7,659 nucleotides of DNA from Candidatus Gastranaerophilales bacterium (lineage in GTDB: Bacteria > Cyanobacteriota > Vampirovibrionia > Gastranaerophilales > Gastranaerophilaceae): NCBI GenBank assembly GCA_944324205.1, contig CALUVK010000067.1:1-7659 (forward strand), read 5' to 3'. The notes below the pieces were generated by a model that saw only the letters and a program-made list of their open reading frames with translations, was not told the DNA's origin and did no database searches. A program made the position numbers and the translations under genes. Of this stretch, positions 6,228 to 7,659 are shown one piece after another; position 1 is the stretch's first letter, and each line of letters begins with the position of its first letter.

Positions 6228-7406
6228 ATGAAGGAAGGGTTAACACAAAAACAGTGGATTACGCTTTTGGGTATGACTATTGCGGCATTTATATTTAATA
6301 CCTCGGAATTTATGCCCATAGGCCTGCTAATAGATATATCAAAAGATTTCCATATGACAGAAGCAAATGCCGGAATGATAATTACTATCTATGCTTGGGT
6401 GGTGATGTTATTGTCACTGCCTCTTATGATGCTCGTTAGTAGATTTAGTTATAAAAAACTTTTATTGAATTGCGTTGCATTTTTCGGAATTTCCCATATC
6501 ATGTCTGTAATAGCACCATCTTTTATATTCTTGCTGCTATCACGTATTGGGGTAGCGTGTGCACATTCTGTATTCTGGTCAATAGCCACTCCGATTGCTG
6601 TAAAACTTGTTTCTGAAAAATTTCGTTCGTTTGCAATGAGTATGGTTGTAACCGGAACATCAATCGCAATGATTGCAGGGCTTCCACTTGGAAGAGTTAT
6701 AGGCTTGCACTTCGGATGGAGGATGACCTTTCTTTCTATTGCAGTAATAGCATTTATTCTATTTTTCTATATATTGTTTTCTTTTCCTGAAATGTCCAAC
6801 GGAAGAAAACTATCAATGCATCGCTTGCCGTTATTATTGAGAAAACCTATGCTTCAAGGACTTTATATCGTGACATTCGTCATAGTAACAGCGTATTACA
6901 CCTCTTACAGTTATATTGAGCCGTTTCTTTTTCAAATTGCAAAATTAAGTGAAAATATGATAACTATAGCTCTTATTGTATTTGGAGCCTCCGGAATTTT
7001 CGGAAGTTTGATTTTCTCTGTTTTTTATAAAAAATATGAAAAGTATTTTTTCTTTGCATCTATTGTCAGTATAATGCTGGTTTTATTTCTATTGACCCCT
7101 GTTTCGTCTAGCCTGTTGTTAATAATATTTATATTTGCATTTTGGGGAATGGTTGTTACAGCTTATAATGTATCCGGTCAGGCTGCTATAATTAATGCAG
7201 CTCCGGCGGGAACCGCATCTGTTGCGATGTCTATATACTCAGGGCTTTACAATTTAGGAATAGGAACCGGCTCATGGCTAGGAGGTATAATAACAACTAA
7301 TATATCAATTTTATATTTGGGTTATTTCGGAGGTATTATAGCTCTGGCCGGGTGTATGTATTGTTTATATAGAATTGTTCCGTTATTGGTTAAAAGTAAA
7401 GCATAA
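6228..7406 (+). CDS. sotB: SotB-type sugar efflux transporter (MFS, DHA1 group)
   Basis: This 392-aa inner-membrane protein has 12 hydrophobic segments (roughly 11-34, 46-70, 77-93, 97-118, 135-156, 165-186, 211-231, 245-266, 273-291, 296-316, 331-352, 360-382). Blocks that I recognise from the E. coli SotB (YdeA) family are AAFIFNTSEFMPIGLL (19-34), TIYAWVV (53-59), SRIGVA (105-110), GLPLGRVIGLHFGWRMTF (151-168) and SYIEPF (228-233). SotB proteins are proton-driven exporters of arabinose, IPTG and other sugars; the actual substrate here is not shown. It is monocistronic, with its own consensus promoter and a good SD. Its strong likeness to a family best known from Proteobacteria, and its setting among unrelated housekeeping genes, make horizontal acquisition possible. 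A general DHA1 drug exporter (AraJ, Bcr-like) is the main alternative, but the motif set favours SotB. Confidence 0.9.
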   Translation: MKEGLTQKQWITLLGMTIAAFIFNTSEFMPIGLLIDISKDFHMTEANAGMIITIYAWVVMLLSLPLMMLVSRFSYKKLLLNCVAFFGISHIMSVIAPSFIFLLLSRIGVACAHSVFWSIATPIAVKLVSEKFRSFAMSMVVTGTSIAMIAGLPLGRVIGLHFGWRMTFLSIAVIAFILFFYILFSFPEMSNGRKLSMHRLPLLLRKPMLQGLYIVTFVIVTAYYTSYSYIEPFLFQIAKLSENMITIALIVFGASGIFGSLIFSVFYKKYEKYFFFASIVSIMLVLFLLTPVSSSLLLIIFIFAFWGMVVTAYNVSGQAAIINAAPAGTASVAMSIYSGLYNLGIGTGSWLGGIITTNISILYLGYFGGIIALAGCMYCLYRIVPLLVKSKA

Positions 7407-7659
7407 TTAAACTCTCTGTAAGTGTAAAATATTTGGATAAAGCGGTGAATTTCGAACGTTTGAAACTCATAAAAGTGTTGAAGGTCTCAAAAATCTGATA
7501 TGGTCTTGCTTTTAGAACGTTATAGGCACCGTTCCGGATATTTTAAACAAACCTATATCTTTTAGAAGTTAAGAACCCCAACCAAATATCAGTTAGACCT
7601 CCTCCCTGAAATCAAAAATTTCGCCCCTGTCTTGGATTTGCTCCACGTTCCCGGAGTGT
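7407..7659. other. 253-bp right-end region without an assignable gene
   Basis: No frame on either strand is both long and recognisable. Short frames run off the right edge: plus 7566-7659 (31 codons, no ATG), minus 7593-7658 (ends ...FDFREEV) and minus 7589-7657 (ends ...ISGRRSN). A true gene tail could be any of these, but the competing frames prevent a choice. The last 100 bp look richer in G and C than the rest. There is a near-palindrome TTCGAACGTTTGAA at 7451-7464, a direct repeat CTTTTAGAA at 7509-7517 and 7559-7567, and the related strings CACCGTTCCGGA (7527-7538) and CACGTTCCCGGA (7644-7655). No terminator with a T-run is evident after sotB. Confidence 0.5.

Noticed and set aside
1..7659. 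CRISPR array, tRNA, rRNA or insertion sequence
   Set aside because: No regularly spaced repeats, cloverleaf-type sequence, conserved rRNA blocks, or transposase with flanking inverted repeats were found.

Overview
The window is AT-rich bacterial chromosome, densely coded, with short or negative gaps between genes and Shine-Dalgarno sites of the AGGAG type. No rRNA, tRNA or unequivocal taxonomic marker is present. Low GC, LuxR-type response regulators and an exported TPR protein would fit a gut-type non-photosynthetic cyanobacterial relative (Vampirovibrionia/Gastranaerophilales), but this is only an impression and a Firmicutes-like host cannot be excluded.

Layout. (1) Bases 1-3400, plus strand: a tightly packed unit of an exported TPR repeat protein, a NarL-type response regulator, a second response regulator of a different receiver type, and a small, very acidic pentapeptide-repeat protein. 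Junctions are a 14-nt overlap, 0 nt and 17 nt. A short open frame entering from the left edge may be the tail of one more gene of the same unit. No histidine kinase is present in the window. (2) Bases 3397-5690, minus strand: a DEDDh (DnaQ-like) exonuclease with a long C-terminal extension, followed with a 13-nt coding overlap by an Fe-S RlmD/RumA-type rRNA uracil-C5 methyltransferase. The methyltransferase runs tail-to-tail into the pentapeptide gene with a 4-nt overlap. (3) Bases 5691-6093: a short divergent promoter region, in which the -10 boxes of the two strands can be drawn on the same seven bases, and a thioredoxin on the plus strand. (4) Bases 6094-7406: a full-consensus sigma-70 promoter driving a monocistronic SotB-type sugar efflux transporter. 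(5) Bases 7407-7659: no convincing gene.

How they may work together: the left block looks like a signalling module (exported TPR protein plus two transcription factors plus a beta-helix protein). The rest is housekeeping (rRNA modification, exonuclease, thiol redox) next to a separately transcribed exporter. The most unusual items are the tandem mismatched response regulators with the TPR and pentapeptide proteins, the near-perfect Leu/Phe alternation of the pentapeptide protein, the exonuclease's unassigned C-terminal region and the overlapping divergent promoters. I found no CRISPR array, insertion sequence or RNA gene.
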